Part shown: in pieces, positions 33,660 through 45,793 of the stretch | Layout: the number at the start of each line of letters is the position of its first letter | Numbering within the stretch: position 1 is the first letter of the stretch | Assembly (NCBI GenBank): GCA_020631735.1 | Contig: CM036168.1 | Coordinates: 100,956,036 to 101,020,035, forward strand | Direction: 5' to 3' | Length of the DNA stretch: 64,000 bases | Source of the DNA: Saccharum officinarum | Lineage: Eukaryota > Streptophyta > Magnoliopsida > Poales > Poaceae | Made by a program: the position numbers and the translations under genes | The notes under the pieces: generated by a model | What the model was told of the DNA's origin: nothing | What the model saw: only the letters and a program-made list of their open reading frames with translations | Database searches by the model: none

Positions 33660-35060
33660 AAGAGTGTCGTTTCTCATTCTGTGTTTAGATGCAAAAATTT
33701 TTAGAACTTGACTATTGTAGCACTTTCGTTTATATTTAGTAATTAGTGTCCAATCATAGACTAATTTTGCTCAAAAGACTGGTCTCGTGATTTATAACCA
33801 AATTGTGCAATTAGTTATTTTTTATCTATATTTAATGCTTAATGCATGTGGTTAAAGATTCGATGTGATGAGATAAAAAGTACAAATTTTGAATTTTGAA
33901 GTCATCTAAACCAGATCTGGTTCTGTTAACCTTGGAAAACCCAAATATCTGCGCCTTCTGTTGACGCTCAGTCGCTCCCTACCATTTGAAAACCTCACGC
34001 TGTGTTTAGATGGGGTGTAAAATTTTTTGAAAGCACAATAACTCTTTCGTTTTTATTTGACAATTAGTGTCAAATAATGGACTAATTATGTTCGAAAGAT
34101 TTATCTCGTGATTTACAACCAAACTGAATAATTAAATATTTTTTATCTATATTTAATGCTCCATACATATGTTCAAACATTTAATGTGACAGAAAATCTT
34201 GTAAAATTTTTGGAACTTTCAAAGATCTAAACACACCCTCGTTCTGGCCGTCAATTTCCCGTTCGGACATTCTTCAATCAAACGAACTAGTACTGTTAGA
34301 AAGCCGAGTGCAGCAGGCTACGTACTCCTACGAGGCTACCCGGCGATGCGCCGATGACAGATCCGGATTAGCTCATCATTGGTCGACACCTGAAAAGAGC
34401 ACGAGCCCACAACAAAACCCGATGTCCCCAGCGGCAGTCCGCACTAGCAGCAGCACTCCCAGTCGAGGGGCGTGCGTGATGGGAAAGCGATGGTGCCGCA
34501 TCCCATGACCAATGCCGCTCGATGCTCTTGCTCTCCGTGTCATTTCCAAGGAAAGCCGCTTTCTGTCGGAATACTATAGCAACTTTTGTTTTTTATATAA
34601 AAAATTATCTAAAAATTGATTAATTAGACTCAAAATATTCGTCTAGTAAAGTACAACAAAACTGTGCAATTAGTTTTTGATTTCATCTACATTTAGTACT
34701 CCATACATTTACCGGTATTTTGATGTGATGGGAAATCTCCTTTTTGCATAGTAGAATTTAGGAGGAGAATTTGAGATCTAAACAAGGCGTTGTTTAGTTG
34801 GACAGTTTTGTCGGCGCCCAAAATACTGTAGAACACTGTGCGGCACTGTAGCATTTTGTTTTTATTTGGTAAAAATTGTCCAAACATTGACTAATTAGGC
34901 TCAAAACGTTCGTCTCGCAAAGTACAACAAAACTATGTAATTAGTTTTTGATTTCATCTACATTTAGTACTCCATGCATGTGCCGGCATTTTGATGTGAT
35001 GGGAAATCTTCTTTTTGCATAGTAGAATTTGGAAATATTTGGGATGTAAACAGGGCCGAG
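33660..35060. mobile_element. Cluster of four degenerate MITEs of one family
   Basis: Four copies of the family seen at 8234-8475 follow one another: about 33675-33915, about 33998-34245, about 34565-34795 and about 34796-35060. Each has the interior signatures actgtagcac-like, (g)gactaatta, gctcaaaa, ctcgtgatttacaa or ctcgcaaagtacaa, aattagtttttgatttcatctac, and ends resembling tgtttag / ctaaacaggg. The last two abut each other. All are non-coding. Confidence 0.7.
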
Positions 35061-36660
35061 GCCCAATTATTCTATGCAAAACAGTGTACGAGCCTGTCAT
35101 TTCCGAGACAAAAGCAGGTGATGTGCCAGTGCCAGTGGCGGGTAGTGGTAGCAGCTGCGGCCGCGGCAGGGAGAGCATCGGCAGCTGCACCACTGGCTTG
35201 TTTGCAATTGGACTGGATTGGCCGAGACCCAGACCGAGACCGGGGACGGATGGATGCCATGCCAGACAACCCAAACCCAGCGGGCATTTTTAAAGCCATT
35301 CCAAATCCAAACAGCAAATCAACGGGGATCGGATGATCACCCATATCTTAGCGTGGAAACTGGAAACAGCATATGCTTAACGAGAATCAGGCAGGCCATT
35401 GGATTACGGCGAGCCCCACTTGGGCGAGCTCTCGCTTTTTATCATGTGCTTGTGTGGCTGGCCGTGCCCACGCTGCCTACGGTGTCGGTGTCTGGCTGGA
35501 GGCTCCCGGTCGGAGATACTTCTTCGTGCAAAGAAAAAAGTAATTACGCTTATGGGGGACAGAACAAAGCCTTGCTTTCGAGAGGCATGTACCTGGACAA
35601 GGAAGCAAATGGTGAGCGAGAGAGCTCGAAGATGACCCTATCACTAATCCACCAATCAACTCATGCCGCACTCCAGTTTCATGCTAATCTAGCTGATGTG
35701 GTGAACCTTTCTTTTCTGGAGTATCTTTGTACGGGAAGGAGTGAACTAATGTCACCGTTACTGCAATAACAACACTCACGGTAAACTAGGGCTGTGTTTA
35801 GTTAAAGGTCAAGGTTGGATGGGAACATCCTGTCCATAAATTTAGGGATATGGCTGTCCAAAATATTGTTGGTAATGTTCAAAAGAAACAATCATACGTG
35901 ATTACGTGTTATTGATTAGATCATAAGTATACGCCACTAAAATGTTGATACGTTGTATCGGTAAGCAGAGGTTATCTCCTTTAGAAAAATGTTGATACAT
36001 TAGCGTCCTAATGGGCCTCTAGGTTAGAAGGCCATTAGTAAGGTCTGTAGTATGGGGTGAGGGTTAAGAAAGAGATACACTTGTGTTGCTGCTGCAGGAC
36101 ACGAGGACATGCGCCTACTTCCGCTACACCTCAACTCGATCGGAATGACCCAACTAACACTGCAAACTTGGTCGAAAACGACCCAACTAGCAAATTAACT
36201 ACCCAACTAGCAACTTAACTACACTAACAATTGGCTAAAAACTAGAGCCACTAAGAGCACCACTCAACAAACTGTCGAGCACCACCAACGATCGAGCATC
36301 AGCATGGTTGAGCAAGAGCGGAACGGTAGAGCGGGAGAAGCCTAATGAAGCCTTCAGGAAAGAAACGACAACACCAAAGGCACCGGCGGCACTAGCCCAA
36401 CATGGGAAGGTTTTCACCCGCAGACACTAGCAAGGCAGAAGACGTGGTATGAAGAGGATGCCTTCAAGGAGGAAGCGGCATCCGCAGACATCACCGTTCC
36501 TTCTATTTAGAGTTACAAATATTACCATTATTTATAGTATATAATTAGTATAATTAGATGAGTCGTTAAAATATTTTTATAATAAACTTATTTAGAGATA
36601 TAAATGTTATTAATATTTCCTACAAATCTAGTCATTTTTTATATAAAAAAAATTAACCAG
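35061..36660. other. Gene-free intergenic region
   Basis: The longest plus-strand frame (35218-35769) has no recognisable domain, no conserved motif and a mixed composition, so I do not call it. No RNA gene or repeat stands out. Confidence 0.5.
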
Positions 36661-36921
36661 TACTCCCTCTGCCCCAAAATAGATGTCATTCTCGCTTCAT
36701 GAGAAGTCAGCTTTTTTAAACTTTGATCAATTATATATAAAAGAATATTAATATTTATAATACATAATTAATATCATTAGATAGATCGTTGAATGTACTT
36801 TTATAATAAACTTATTTGGAGATATAAATGTTGCACGTATTTCCTACAAACCTAGTCAAAGTTGAAAAAGTTTGACATACACGTATCCCATAATGTCATC
36901 TATTCTGGGACGGAGGGAGTA
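36661..36921. mobile_element. Stowaway MITE
   Basis: The ends TACTCCCTCTGCCCCAAAAT and ATTCTGGGACGGAGGGAGTA are near-perfect inverted repeats with TA at each border, diagnostic of Stowaway. The interior is shared with the truncated copy at 1656. Confidence 0.9.
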
Positions 36922-37838
36922 CATTTTTACTGAGACACGTATAGTACGGAGGAAATACAGGATGAGCTGAAAGAACATTTACACACCCATCTCCCAGCCT
37001 GACGCGTTCAAAAGGACACGAACAGTACTCTTTTAAATATGAACAGTACACCGTAGCTTGCTATAGCAGTTCCTTCGATTTCTTTGAGAGGGTCCTGGGC
37101 TCATGGCAGCCGTCGCTGACGTGCATGGATTCCTTCCAAGCAATCGTGTGCATGGAGCCAGCCACACAGCCTAGCTCGAGATACAATTCTATATTGGCCA
37201 AAATCACAAGTGTCTCGCGGATCTCGGAGAGAACTACATAAACCAAAGATAGAAGCTATAGGTACAAATAGGCTAACACCAAGGTCTCATCCAAGACTTG
37301 TAAGGAGAGAATCAGGCTACAAAGTCTTATTACACCAAATTGTTATACAACAAGAATCAATGGGTTTCAAAGGATCTAATACGGTTGTGAGAGAGCAACA
37401 TTTACTCCTACATCATCATCTACTTTGTTTTTTTTATGAAATTCATCTTGGTATGGCGTAAGTTTGTGTCATACTCACAATATTCTTTCGAAGATCCGAG
37501 GATTGCTGCGCACAACTAAGGATATTAGATTAACAAAACTAAGAACCAAAATTAGGTCCCGTTGGAACATAGAATGTTTCCTGGTGTTCAATACCTTTTC
37601 TATAAAATTAAATTGATTCATATAAAATTCCAACATTTTTTATAAAATGGTTGTGTTCTAAGAAAGCTAAGATGGAAATAAAATCGCTACTCCCTCCGTT
37701 TCAAAATAGATGATTTTATAGGGTTTAAATTTTGTTTGTGGTACTTCCTGATACAGATTTCTTTTCTCTCAATACATATCTTTTCATCTCCTAGTATATC
37801 TCTATTTTAATTTCTCTATCTCTCTCCTTGTTTTCAAA
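36922..37838. other. Gene-free stretch left of T3
   Basis: No gene is recognised. A Stowaway-type half end (ctactccctccgtttcaaaatagat) at about 37688 has no partner end before T3 starts. Confidence 0.5.
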
Positions 37839-38840
37839 TGTCAAGTACCAATATTAGGGTACCCATAAGACAGGGGTTAAAGGACATCAGCCTCGGCCCA
37901 TCTAAAACGATTGTGAACATAGTTGCAGCCCGGTCTGGCCCAACCAAGAAGTTTCTGGCTCGCCTGACCCCTCGGGCGCGAGTCTCGGCTTGCCTGACCT
38001 CTCGAGTGAGGGCTCCGCCTCGCCCGACCTCTCGGGCACGGGCTCCGCCTCACCCGATCCCTGCAAATACGCTAAACCTCGGGCCAGGGCGTGGGCCTAC
38101 GCCGTACTTCGACCACTCCAGGCATGGCCGCGCACAATCCTGACGTCAGAAGGGAAGGGCAGCCACGTCTCGACATGACCAGCGGCCACGACAGCTCGGT
38201 TCGCACGTCTCCAACAGTGCTGAGCGAACAGGCATTGTGACGCCTAATCCTCGCACGGCGAACCTATTGACCACGTCCTGCGCCATGACCGAGCGGCGAC
38301 GCCCGCATGTGGCTACAACGATGGGCAGGGCCGCGACGTGGTGGGCATCCCCGTCGTCTTCTACAGGGCCACCAGGGCCCACTGGCTGGGGAGGGAGGAC
38401 GGCGCAGCTCCGGAACTCCATTCCCTCTCTTTTGTTTTTCTCTTTTTTCTTTTTCTCTATCCTCTCTCAGGTATTTCAAGCCTTCCCTTGGCCTATAAAA
38501 GGGAAGGCCTGGCACCTTTCGGGAGGAGGCTTTTTGGGAAGCTCTCAAGCGCGCGCACACATACATTGACAAGTTCCCAAGTCCCCTCCACTATCAGGAG
38601 AACAGAGCGGTCTTGGGCGCACGTCACTCGCACACCAGAGACCTAGGACACCCATCCCTCTCTCAATCATTTGTAGCCCCTATTGCAAATCGAATACGGA
38701 GCTGGTAGCGCAAACCACCACAAACTGGAGTAGGGACATTCTGCCCGAACCAGTATACATCTTTGCGTCCTCCAAGCTCACCATCCGAACCTAAACACGC
38801 AATCCACAAATTTACTGCTCAGTGGTTTAGAACACCGATA
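37839..38840 (+). repeat. 5' LTR of T3 (about 1.0 kb)
   Basis: It starts tgtcaagtaccaatattaggg and ends aacaccgata, two bases before the PBS; the canonical CA end appears decayed to TA. The TATA box ctataaaa is at 38493-38500. The left boundary is judged from the typical TGTC...TACC start of related LTRs because the partner LTR is not in the window. Confidence 0.7.
38493..38500 (+). promoter_or_regulatory. TATA box of the T3 LTR
   Basis: ctataaaa in ttggcctataaaagggaagg, about 350 bp before the end of the LTR. Confidence 0.6.
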
Positions 38841-38842
38841 GT

Positions 38843-38860
38843 TAGCGTGCCAGGTAGGGG
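38843..38860 (+). promoter_or_regulatory. Primer-binding site of T3 (decayed)
   Basis: tagcgtgccaggtagggg differs from the T1 PBS at two positions (G to A and C to T), both deamination-type changes. Confidence 0.75.
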
Positions 38861-38896
38861 CCTTTTGTACGTTTCGTTGTCACCATCAGGCTTCAG

Positions 38897-41210
38897 ATGG
38901 CTAGCCACGACATCGATTGGACCCCCGGTGCACACGTGCGCTTCGGGAGTCTAGACTTCGTCATCACCATGGAGGGAAAGCTGGTGCAGGCTCTCGCGCC
39001 TATCCAGCCTCCTCCTCCCACTGGCCTCGACGCGATCGTTGAGGCTCTCGAGGAGCTACTGTAGCTAAATGCCCCGAAGGACCGCGCCCCCGGTTACGAC
39101 CAACATCTCGACTTCGACTTCGGGAGATTGGAGCACCAGCTCGCCGTATACCTGGGACCTCACCCATCCTGGGAGGACCTATGTGCCCTCACCTTCTCCT
39201 TCGTCAACATCATGACGCAGCTCGCCGGCGGAGAGACGCTCTCCCCAGACATCCTGACCCAGGGCGCCTCGACGTCATTCCCTCACGGTTTGCGTAACAC
39301 CGCACAGATCATAAAGCGTCATACGACGCAACGTTTTTGTCTGCCACCCTCGAATGACGAGTTTGTGGGCATGGCCGACTACATCGAGGAATCAATCCAT
39401 GATCTCCTCACGAATGACTTGGAGTCAATCTCTGATTCCGCCTCTAGCCAAGGGAGCTATCACCCCTCGCGTGAATGTTTCACAGCGGACATCGTCGACG
39501 ACCCTCACCATGAGGTGACCCCCAAAGGACACGTCGTGAGTGCCAATGACGGCACCCCTCATGGGAGGAATGGGACTCCCCCCACATCCTATCGATGGGC
39601 GCGGGGCTGCGGTAGACGCAAAAGTCCCGCCCTACCCGCGTATGAACCAGCTGAGGGAGCGGCAGCAAGAGCTCAAAACCACACAACTCCATCTAGAGGA
39701 GGAGCGCGCGACGCTTGAGCACGAGATCGCATAGCACCGTGACGAGATGTGTGCACGTGCCCGCGACGCGCACCAGAGAATCGTCGAGGACGACGATGGA
39801 CTCCCACACTTTACCCAGGCGAGCCAGAACATAGCCGTGATGGTGGCTCTGCTCCGAGGGCTCCCGGAGCCCATGACGCCCGAGGGACGCCAGGCGTAGT
39901 GCGAGATCTGCACGCTGCTCAGGTGCGCGGCGGTCCAGCAGGCGAAGAGCTCGGCACCTCGATGACGCAATGCTAGCTAGCGTGCGCCGTCAGCATGACA
40001 CGGCAATGACACATCCATCCTCTAGCCCTCTCGTGGTAGAGAAAATCCTATCGAGGACCGTGGCAAATCCACATCTGTCCACCAGCCGTCGCATGACAGC
40101 AGGAAAGCCGCCTCAGCCCCGGTACATGACTGCCTCGGTGATAACCGTGACACGCACAACGCCGTGAATGCTCGCAGGCGTGGACAGGAGGAGCAAAGAA
40201 GAGAGGCCAGCCACCACTACAACCCCCATCACGGCGATAGCTACAACAGCGGCGAGGACCAAAGCTAGAGTCCCCCACCGCCGTCCCCACCGCCGGGGCC
40301 CTGGGTCTTTAGCCGACACATCCTCAGTACACACATCCCGACGCAGTATCGTCTGTCGATGAATGTCTAGAAGTACGCTGGGGAGACAAACCCCGGCCTA
40401 TGGCTCGAGGACTATCGGCTTACTTGTCAAGCCGGTGGCGCGGACAATGACACATTCATCATCCATAATCTTCCCCTGTACCTTGCCGACTCGGTACGTA
40501 CATGGCTAGAGCATCTTTCACCCAACGAGATTAGATTTTGGGCGGACCTAAAGGGGATTTTTGTGGGTAATTTCTAGGGCACCTACGTGTGCCCTAGGAA
40601 CCATTGGGACCTCAAGAACTGTCGACAGAAGCCGGACGAAACTCTCTGCGAGTACATTCATCGTTTCTCCCGGCAATGCAATGAGCTGCCCAACGTCGCT
40701 GACGTCGACGTGATCGAGGCCTTCTTGTCGGGGACCAACTATGAGTCCCTGGTCCACAAGATTGGATGCAAGCACCCACAGACCACTAACGAGCTCCTCG
40801 ACATCACCACCAGCCACGCCTCGAGCGAGGAGGCGGTCGGAGCGATTTTTGACCGCGCTCGAGGCAAGTCCAAGCGGGATGAGGACATCAGCGAAGGTGC
40901 CTCCAACCACTCGAAGAACAAGAAGAGCAGCAAGCAACAGTCTGGGGATTCGCTCGTGGCTGCCACAAAGCGCAAGGGCAAGAAGGCGTCTACCGAGGAC
41001 GCACCGGATCACTTTGAAAAGATGCTCGAGGGACCCTGCTTGAACCACGCCTAGCCTGTCAAGCATTCTTACGAGGACTGTGGGCTCATGATGAAGTTCT
41101 TGGCTGGAGGTTCCAAGAAGGGAGACAGGAAAAGGAAGCTCGACTCCCCGAAGGATGACGCCGAGGAGAAGGATGACGACGGTTGCCCGTAGACAACCGG
41201 CTGCCTAATG
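38897..41210 (+). pseudogene. gag pseudogene of T3
   Basis: It starts MASHDIDWTPGAHV... The gag core lies at about 40560-41060 (LKNCRQKPDETLCEYIHRFSRQCNELPN, matching the T1 gag), followed by a C/H segment (LNHA.PVKHSYEDC). In-frame TAG codons at 39062, 39732, 39897, 40575, 41052 and 41190 sit where Gln is expected or plausible, and at least one frameshift lies near 39640. It is not functional. Confidence 0.8.
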
Positions 41211-41760
41211 TTCTTCGGTGGGACAGAGGCTTACGCCCCCAAACGTCAGCAAAAGATCACACACCGAGAGGTATACACCGCCAAGCGAGCCACCCCTATT
41301 CAATGGTCCGAGCCGTCCATCACCTTTGATCGGTCTAACCCCGGACAGCGTTCCACACCTAGGCCGGTACCCACTCATCGTCGACCCAATCATTGGCCCA
41401 AAGCACCTCAGCAAGGTGCTGATGGATGGGGGCAGCGGCCTCAACATCATGTATGTTGAGACGCTTGGAGCCATGGGGATCAGTCGGGCACGTGTTCAGC
41501 CGACCGGGGTGCCCTTTCACGGCATCGTACTGGGGAAGCAGGACAAACCCCTCGGGCAGATCGATTTGCCCATCACCTTTGGGACTCCTTCCAACTTTAG
41601 GAATGAGACTCTCACCTTTGAAGTGGTTAGTTTTCACGAAACCTACCATGCCATCCTAGGGCGCCCATGCTACGCGAAGTTCATGGTTGTCCCTAACTAT
41701 ACCTACCTAAAGTTGAAGATGCTGGGCCCGAGGGGTCATTACAGTCGGCAGCTCCTACCA
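41211..41760 (+). pseudogene. Aspartic protease region of T3
   Basis: LMDGGSGLNIMY (catalytic D in DGGS) and AILGRPCYAKF match retroviral-type proteases and align with T1. A frameshift near 41340-41360 separates it from the upstream frame (ITFDRSNPG), and another near 41740 follows it. Confidence 0.8.
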
Positions 41761-41939
41761 GCGCACTTACGAGTACGAAGTGGAGTGCTGCAAGCTCGCC
41801 GCCGTGACCATCGCTTCTGAGGAGCTCGCCGTCATCAGGGTGGCAACAGTCGAGGAGGCGCTCAACTCCAAGCGACCGGCGTGCTCCTTTGAGCCCACAG
41901 AGAACACAAGGAGGTCCTCGTCGATCCCACGGCTCTAAC

Positions 41940-42905
41940 GGTAAGGTGCTGAACATCGGCTCTGACCTTTTCCCTAAATAGGAAAGCATGCTCGTCGACT
42001 TCCTCTATGCGAACCATGACGCCTTCGCATGGAAACCCTTGGATATGCCGGCCTTCCAAGGAAAGTCACCGAGGACGCCTTGAGGATAAAGCCAGGCTCC
42101 AAGCCAGTACAGCAGCGTCTGGGCTGCTTTGACGAGGAGAAGCGTAGGGCCATCGGCGAGGAGATTGCAAAGCTTTTGGCGGCTGGATTCATCAAGGAAG
42201 TGTATCATCTCGAGTGGTTAGGCAATCTTGTTCTTGTAAAAAAAGAAGAGGGAGAAATGGAGAATGTGTGTTGACTATACTAGTCTCAACAAGGCGTGTC
42301 CTAAGGATCTGGTTCCTTTACCACGCATAAATCAAGTAGTCGACTCGACCTCGGGGTGTGAAACCCTCTGCTTCCTTGATGCGTATTTCGGCTACCATCA
42401 GATTTCAATGAAAGAGTCCGACCAGCTTGCGACTTCTGTCATCACACCGTTTGGATCGTATTGCTATGTCAGCATGGCGTTCGAATTAAAAAACGTGGGA
42501 GCAACATACCTACGATGTACGCGGGAGCAACATACCAGCGATGTATGCTCAAGTATTTCAGTGATCTCATCAGAGAGAACATCGAGGCTTACATGGACGA
42601 CATCGTAGTCAAGTCCAAAAAGGTTGACCAACTCGTGGTTGACCTCAAAAAACCTTCACGAAACTCTGAGAGAACGGCATCAAACTCAGCCCCGAAAAGT
42701 GTGTTTTCGGGGTCTCGAGGGGAATGTTACTCGGGTTCATCGTCTCTAAGTGTGGCATCGAAGCCAACCCAGAGAAGATTATGGCCATCACTCAGATGGG
42801 TCCGATTCAGAACATAAAGGGGTGCAGCGGACCATGGGATGCCTCGCGGCTCTCAACTGCTTCATATTGCGCCTCAACGAGCGAGGTCTCTCTCTCTACC
42901 ATCTT
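41940..42905 (+). pseudogene. Reverse transcriptase remnant of T3
   Basis: After a TAG at 41979 come the RT parts: KPVQQRLGCFDEEKR, then after a one-base shift near 42258 CVDYTSLNKACPKD, LCFLDAYFGYHQI (catalytic D), SYCYVSMAF, and YMDDIVVKSKK (intact catalytic pair) near 42590. A 26-bp tandem duplication at 42497-42548 shifts the frame inside the ATYQRCM motif. Confidence 0.85.
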
Positions 42906-43905
42906 CTGAAGAAAACTGACTAGTTCGCGTGGACAGCCGAGGCTCAGGAGGCGCTTGACAAGGTCAAGGAGCTCATGATGAAGGCCCCGATCCTAGTCCT
43001 GCCAGCAGAGAAGGAGTCGTTCCTACTCTATGTTGCGGCCACCGCGCAGGTGGTCAGCGCTGCTCTAGTAATAGAGCGAGAGGAAGCAAGGCACACTCTC
43101 AAGGTGCAATGCCCTATTTTTTTGTTAGTGAAGTTTTAGTCGATTCCAAGATCCCCTATCCCCAAATCCAAAAGCTCGTGTACGCGGCCTTAGTCGTCCA
43201 GAGAAAACTAAGCCACTACTTCGAGTCACACCTAGTGACAGTAGTCTCGTCCTTCCCTCTTGGTGAGGTCATCCAAAACCGTGACACCACGGGGAGAATC
43301 GCTAATTGGGCACTCGAGCTCATGGGTGAGGACATCACGTATGCCCCTCGAACGGCCATCAAGTCTTAGGTGTTGGCTGACTTCATGGCAGAATGGACAG
43401 AGACCCAAATGCCACCTGCGCTCGCCGATCAGGAGTACTGGACGATGTACTTTGACGGGTTGCTGATGAAGAAAGAGGCCGGTGTAGGCCTAGTCCTCGT
43501 ATCCCTCCTCAGAGTGTGCATGAGGTACATGGTCCGCCTTTATTTCCCGGCCTCTAACAATGTGGCTGAGTATGAAGCACTCATCAATGGCCTGTGCATT
43601 GCCATCGAGATGGGGATCTGACGGCTGGACATTCGAGGTGACTCACAGCTCATCATCGACTAGGTCATGAAGGAGTCGAGCTGCCACAACCCCAAGATGG
43701 CCGCATATTGCCAAGAACTGTGCAAACTGGAGGACAAGTTTGACGGCCTTGAGCTCAATCACATTCCCTGATGACTTAACGAAGCGACCGACGAACTGGC
43801 GAAGATGGAGTCCGATCAAGAGTCAGTCACAGCCGACATCTTTGCCAGCGATCAACACAAGTCCTCAGTCTATTGTGAGGAGCCAGAGTAGGCTAGCAAC
43901 GAGGT
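42906..43905 (+). pseudogene. RNase H and archaeal-type RNase H remnants of T3
   Basis: The first RNase H (about 42930-43365) is recognised by LLYVAATAQVVSAAL, YPQIQKLVYAAL and ELMGEDITYAPR. After LADFMAEWTE (43374) comes a second RNase H at about 43430-43830: MYFDGLL, SNNVAEYEALINGL, DIRGDSQLIID and NEATDELAKM supply the D, E, D, D positions of the extra aRNH domain typical of Tat elements. Stops lie at 42921, 43367, 43619, 43661, 43769, 43772 and 43889. Solo LTR C interrupts the sequence right after it. Confidence 0.8.
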
Positions 43906-45788
43906 TGTAAGGTCCAAATGGCTAGAGGGGGGTGAATAGCCTATTTAAAAATCTACAAGCTTCACTAATCAATAATTGTTAGTATAAAAGATGGTGATGC
44001 TAATTCTAGCACTAGCTCAACTATACTAAGCAAGCCACCTATACAATTCTAGTGAACAGGACTATGATCTCTAATTCACACCATCAAAGCTAAGTCACTA
44101 AGCTACTTACTCCTATGTGATACAAACTACGCTAAGCACACTAGACAAAATAAAGTGCAAGAATGAAAAAGGGGAGTGAATTGATTCTTATACCAACGGT
44201 GTAGAGATGAGATGTATCCAAAGAATCAATCATACACAATCATAAAGAGAATCCTCGGCAAGAGATGACATAAGATTTTTTTACCGAGGTTTACTTGCTT
44301 CCCGGCAAGCTACTCCTCGTTGTGGCGATGCACCCACTTGATGGATCGCGAGCTAATCAACTATCAAGAGTTGAACCCTCAGCGGGTGCCGCACATCCAC
44401 TCACAAGATGGGGATCCTCCAAGCCACGAGCTCCACTAGAGTAGCCAATTCACGAACTCCCGTGGAGAAGGCTCAAGAACCCCTCACAAACACTTAGTGA
44501 GGCTCGAAACAATCTCCAATCATGAGCTCAACACCACCGCTGCTCCAAGCCATCTAGGATGTCGAGAAACACCCAAGAGTAACAAGAAATCCGTAGCCAA
44601 CTCAATGGATCAAGTGCCACTAGATGCAAATCACTAAGCAATGCACTTGAATCTCACTCAATCTCTCTAGAGTATGCAACCAAGCAAGGAGATGAGTGGA
44701 GGGGAAGTTCTCTAGTTCAAAGTATGTCTCAAGTGTTTAAAGAGTCAAGAGTCGACACCCCAAATCCAGCCACCATCTATTTGTAGCGAAGGGATAAGCA
44801 ACTAGCCGTTGCTAGACAACGCAGTGAAAAATGTGATGACCGGACGCACCGGTCAGGGTTACGGGACAAACAGCAGCAGTGCGCGTTAGAGAGAGCCGTT
44901 GCCGTGACCGGACGCGCTACACCGTTTGACCGGATGCGCTGCACTCGATGTCCGATTGGAGTCCAGAGAGCTCCTCGCGCGATCGGACGCATCCGGTCGC
45001 ACATGACCGGACGCGCCACCACGTCCGATTGGCACTGAGACACGCGCTGCCCATAGGGTGCATGACCGGACGCTTTGGTTCCTCGAGGGACCGGACGCGC
45101 CGGTCCGTGACCTTCACACGTGCGTCTCTACCTGCGGTTTGACCTGACCGGACGCGCAAGTCCACCCTGGACCGCGTTCGGTCCAGCATTCGGTTGGAGT
45201 TTTTTTCAGAGATAAACACTCTAGAGTTTCGCCACCTTTTCTCGCCTCCGGCGCAATGGAAAATAGGCATTTCATTTCCTCGAAAACGCCTCTCTACCGC
45301 TCAAATTCCACCGCCTTCGCAAATGTGCTAACACCACCAAGTGTACACCATCATGTGCATGTGTGTTAGCATTTTCATAATCATTTTCAAGGCATTATGT
45401 TTGCCCTCTACTAGATCCTAATGCATATGCTCAAGATGATGACCTAGTAGCACTTGATTCAAGAGCTAACTATGATTGCCCCTCTTGATAGTCGGCTATC
45501 AATCCTAAACCCGGTCAATCACTTATCTACTCATCTTAGACCGGCAAAAGCAAACCCTATGATTATACCTTTGCCTTGATCCCTTTGTTCCATGTCCATC
45601 TCCCCATGCTTGATCACCATGATCATCATTTTATGTGCATCTCCACCATGATCATCATTTCATGTCCATGCACCATCATGCTCCTTGATCCTTTATCACA
45701 TGTGTTGCTATGCCTAACTCAATTCACTTGACACAATGGCATTAGCAACCTGGTGTCATTAATTACCAAAACCAAATTTGGGCTTTCA
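43906..45788 (-). mobile_element. Solo LTR C of a Sirevirus, with TSD GAGGT
   Basis: On the minus strand it begins TGAAAGCCCAAATTTGG and ends ggctattcaccccc...ccatttggaccttaca. The flanks are gaggt on both sides (43901-43905, 45789-45793). It carries the GC-rich ccggacgcg-type half-site array at about 44840-45190. It sits between the aRNH and integrase of T3 and is closer to LTR D than to A, B and E. Confidence 0.93.
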
Positions 45789-45793
45789 GAGGT

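Noticed and set aside
35218..35769. 183-aa plus-strand frame
   Set aside because: No recognisable motif, no splice support and mixed composition; probably chance.
36235..36417. 60-aa minus-strand hydrophobic frame
   Set aside because: Short, no promoter or homologue that I recognise.
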